From NCBI RefSeq assembly GCF_004362045.1, contig NZ_SNWX01000009.1, positions 1,083 to 65,082 on the forward strand: a DNA stretch of 64,000 nt, written 5' to 3'. This DNA comes from Halanaerobium saccharolyticum. Lineage in GTDB: Bacteria > Bacillota > Halanaerobiia > Halanaerobiales > Halanaerobiaceae. Every line of letters begins with the position of its first letter. Position 1 is the stretch's first letter. Below are positions 63,081 to 64,000 of the stretch, one piece after another. The notes beneath the pieces were generated by a model that was not told the DNA's origin, did not search any database, and saw only the letters and a list, made by a program, of their open reading frames with translations. The position numbers were made by a program, and so were the translations under genes.

Positions 63081-64000
63081 CTAGATTTCACGCAGGGCTT
63101 CTGTTGGATCTAATTTAGCTGCTCTACGCGCCGGAATGATAGCAGTTAAAGTTGTAACGATGACTCCAATTGCAAAGGCAAAAAGCATATGCTCAATTTT
63201 AAAAGTAGGATAGATAATTGGATTCATTAGAACATCAATATCTTCAAAGGCAGCACTGTAGTCAAATCCTACTCCTGACAGATAATAGTTTAAGGCCCCT
63301 CCCGCAAGTGCACCAAAAAAGCTGCCGACTACTGCCATTGCTGAACCTTCCAACATAAAAAGCAGCATAACTTCTTTTTTCTTTAGTCCAAGTGCACTCA
63401 TCATTCCAATTTCCTGAGTTCTTTCTTTGACGATCATTACCAGAGTATTAATTACTACAATAGAGGACAGCAGAACTAAGAAAAGATAGACGAAATTATA
63501 AATTGTCTCACTGACTTCTAACAGCTGGATAAAGGAATTACCATTTTTCCAGCTCTGGGCCAGATATTTATCTGCTCCTCCATTTTTTTCTAAATAATTT
63601 TTGACAGCTGGCAGATATTCATTTGCCTGTTCTCTATTGTTTGTCACCAGCAGCAGCTCTGTACTTTCATTATTTAAATAAAGTAATCTCTGAGCTGTAT
63701 CCAGAGGCATAAAGACAAGCTGTTCATTTAATAGAGGAAGATTGCTTTCAATTTTACCCACAATCTCAAAAGTAGCTCCCTGAAAAGAACTGAAAGCTGT
63801 GGTATAGACCATTGTCACATCTTCGCCCACACTTTTATTAATCTTAGCAAGCAGTTTTGTACCCATAACCACTTCTCTTCCACTTTTAACCATTCTGCCT
63901 TCTACCAGCTGCCGCTCAAGATTTGTAAATTGGAGTTCCTTTGCTCCGACAACTCCCCAGGCCAGCATCTGTACCAGTTCTTCCTCTGTACTAACTGCTG
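63081..64000 (-). CDS. FtsX/MacB-like ABC transporter permease (partial, runs off right edge)
   Basis: The frame is open through the window edge (codons before the ATG at 63968 continue AVSTEEELVQ), so the N-terminus is missing. It ends with three membrane helices (about residues 155-180, 205-235 and 255-285 of the visible part) and the FtsX-type motifs KERTQEIGMMSALGLKKKEV and IPARRAAKLDPTEALREI. The visible front part is a MacB periplasmic-core-like domain. With a LolA-like protein and an outer-membrane barrel next to it, it resembles a lipid or lipoprotein export system. The ATPase is expected beyond the edge. Confidence 0.88.
   Translation of the reverse strand, partial: AVSTEEELVQMLAWGVVGAKELQFTNLERQLVEGRMVKSGREVVMGTKLLAKINKSVGEDVTMVYTTAFSSFQGATFEIVGKIESNLPLLNEQLVFMPLDTAQRLLYLNNESTELLLVTNNREQANEYLPAVKNYLEKNGGADKYLAQSWKNGNSFIQLLEVSETIYNFVYLFLVLLSSIVVINTLVMIVKERTQEIGMMSALGLKKKEVMLLFMLEGSAMAVVGSFFGALAGGALNYYLSGVGFDYSAAFEDIDVLMNPIIYPTFKIEHMLFAFAIGVIVTTLTAIIPARRAAKLDPTEALREI

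Overview
The window looks like chromosomal DNA of an AT-rich, anaerobic, diderm Firmicute; I infer Halanaerobiales, probably close to Halanaerobium. The gene order and ribosome binding sites are Firmicute-like: strong AGGAGG-type sites, some TTG and GTG starts, and a DnaD / DnaI-type loader / DnaB cluster. Several genes need an outer membrane: a curli (type VIII) secretion locus, apolipoprotein N-acyltransferase, Wzz, a LolA-like protein and several exported beta-rich proteins. A 1176-residue pyruvate:ferredoxin oxidoreductase fits a strict fermentative anaerobe. Genus-level identity was not tested.

Positions 1-18000 form a cyclic-di-GMP island that is visibly being rearranged. It holds a PAS-PAS-GGDEF cyclase, a PAS/HD-GYP phosphodiesterase, a methyl-accepting chemotaxis protein, a CHASE4-PAS / GGDEF-EAL pair split by a deletion, an HD/HD-GYP gene split by an IS3-family element, and a GAF-PAS-PAS-GGDEF-HD-GYP protein. 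Between them lie relics: three copies of an Rpn-type nuclease gene (two truncated), a DUF2975 relic, a GGDEF tail and a PAS relic. A class I c-di-GMP riboswitch followed by a terminator precedes the chemotaxis gene, which is followed 25 bp later by the HD-GYP gene. c-di-GMP probably controls its own receptor/phosphodiesterase operon.

Positions 18000-23200 carry a curli locus on the minus strand: two curlin-repeat proteins, CsgF, an exported beta-rich protein and CsgG. A SARP/BTAD-type regulator lies upstream. Strong hairpins separate the curlin genes and csgF. No CsgE is visible.

Positions 23200-50150 are mixed housekeeping and envelope genes: cardiolipin synthase, HD-GYP, Lnt, a GH43 arabinanase, MgtC-like, PFOR, methyltransferase, Ugd, GCS2-type glutamate-cysteine ligase, Wzz, cysK, a DUF362 ferredoxin-like protein, aldo/keto reductase, a GH38 alpha-mannosidase and cysE. 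A REP-associated tyrosine transposase (RAYT) lies at 29579-30127. Its REP-like repeats flank it and recur in at least five other intergenic regions up to 61133.

Positions 50300-58700 contain purD, purA and purB, then the dnaD-like, loader and dnaB replication genes. Positions 58700-61000 hold two MntA/HepT (type VII) toxin-antitoxin modules in opposite orientation around a PspC gene. The window ends in an envelope operon (ABC permease, LolA-like protein, beta-barrel protein) that runs off the right edge. I saw no rRNA, tRNA or CRISPR array.
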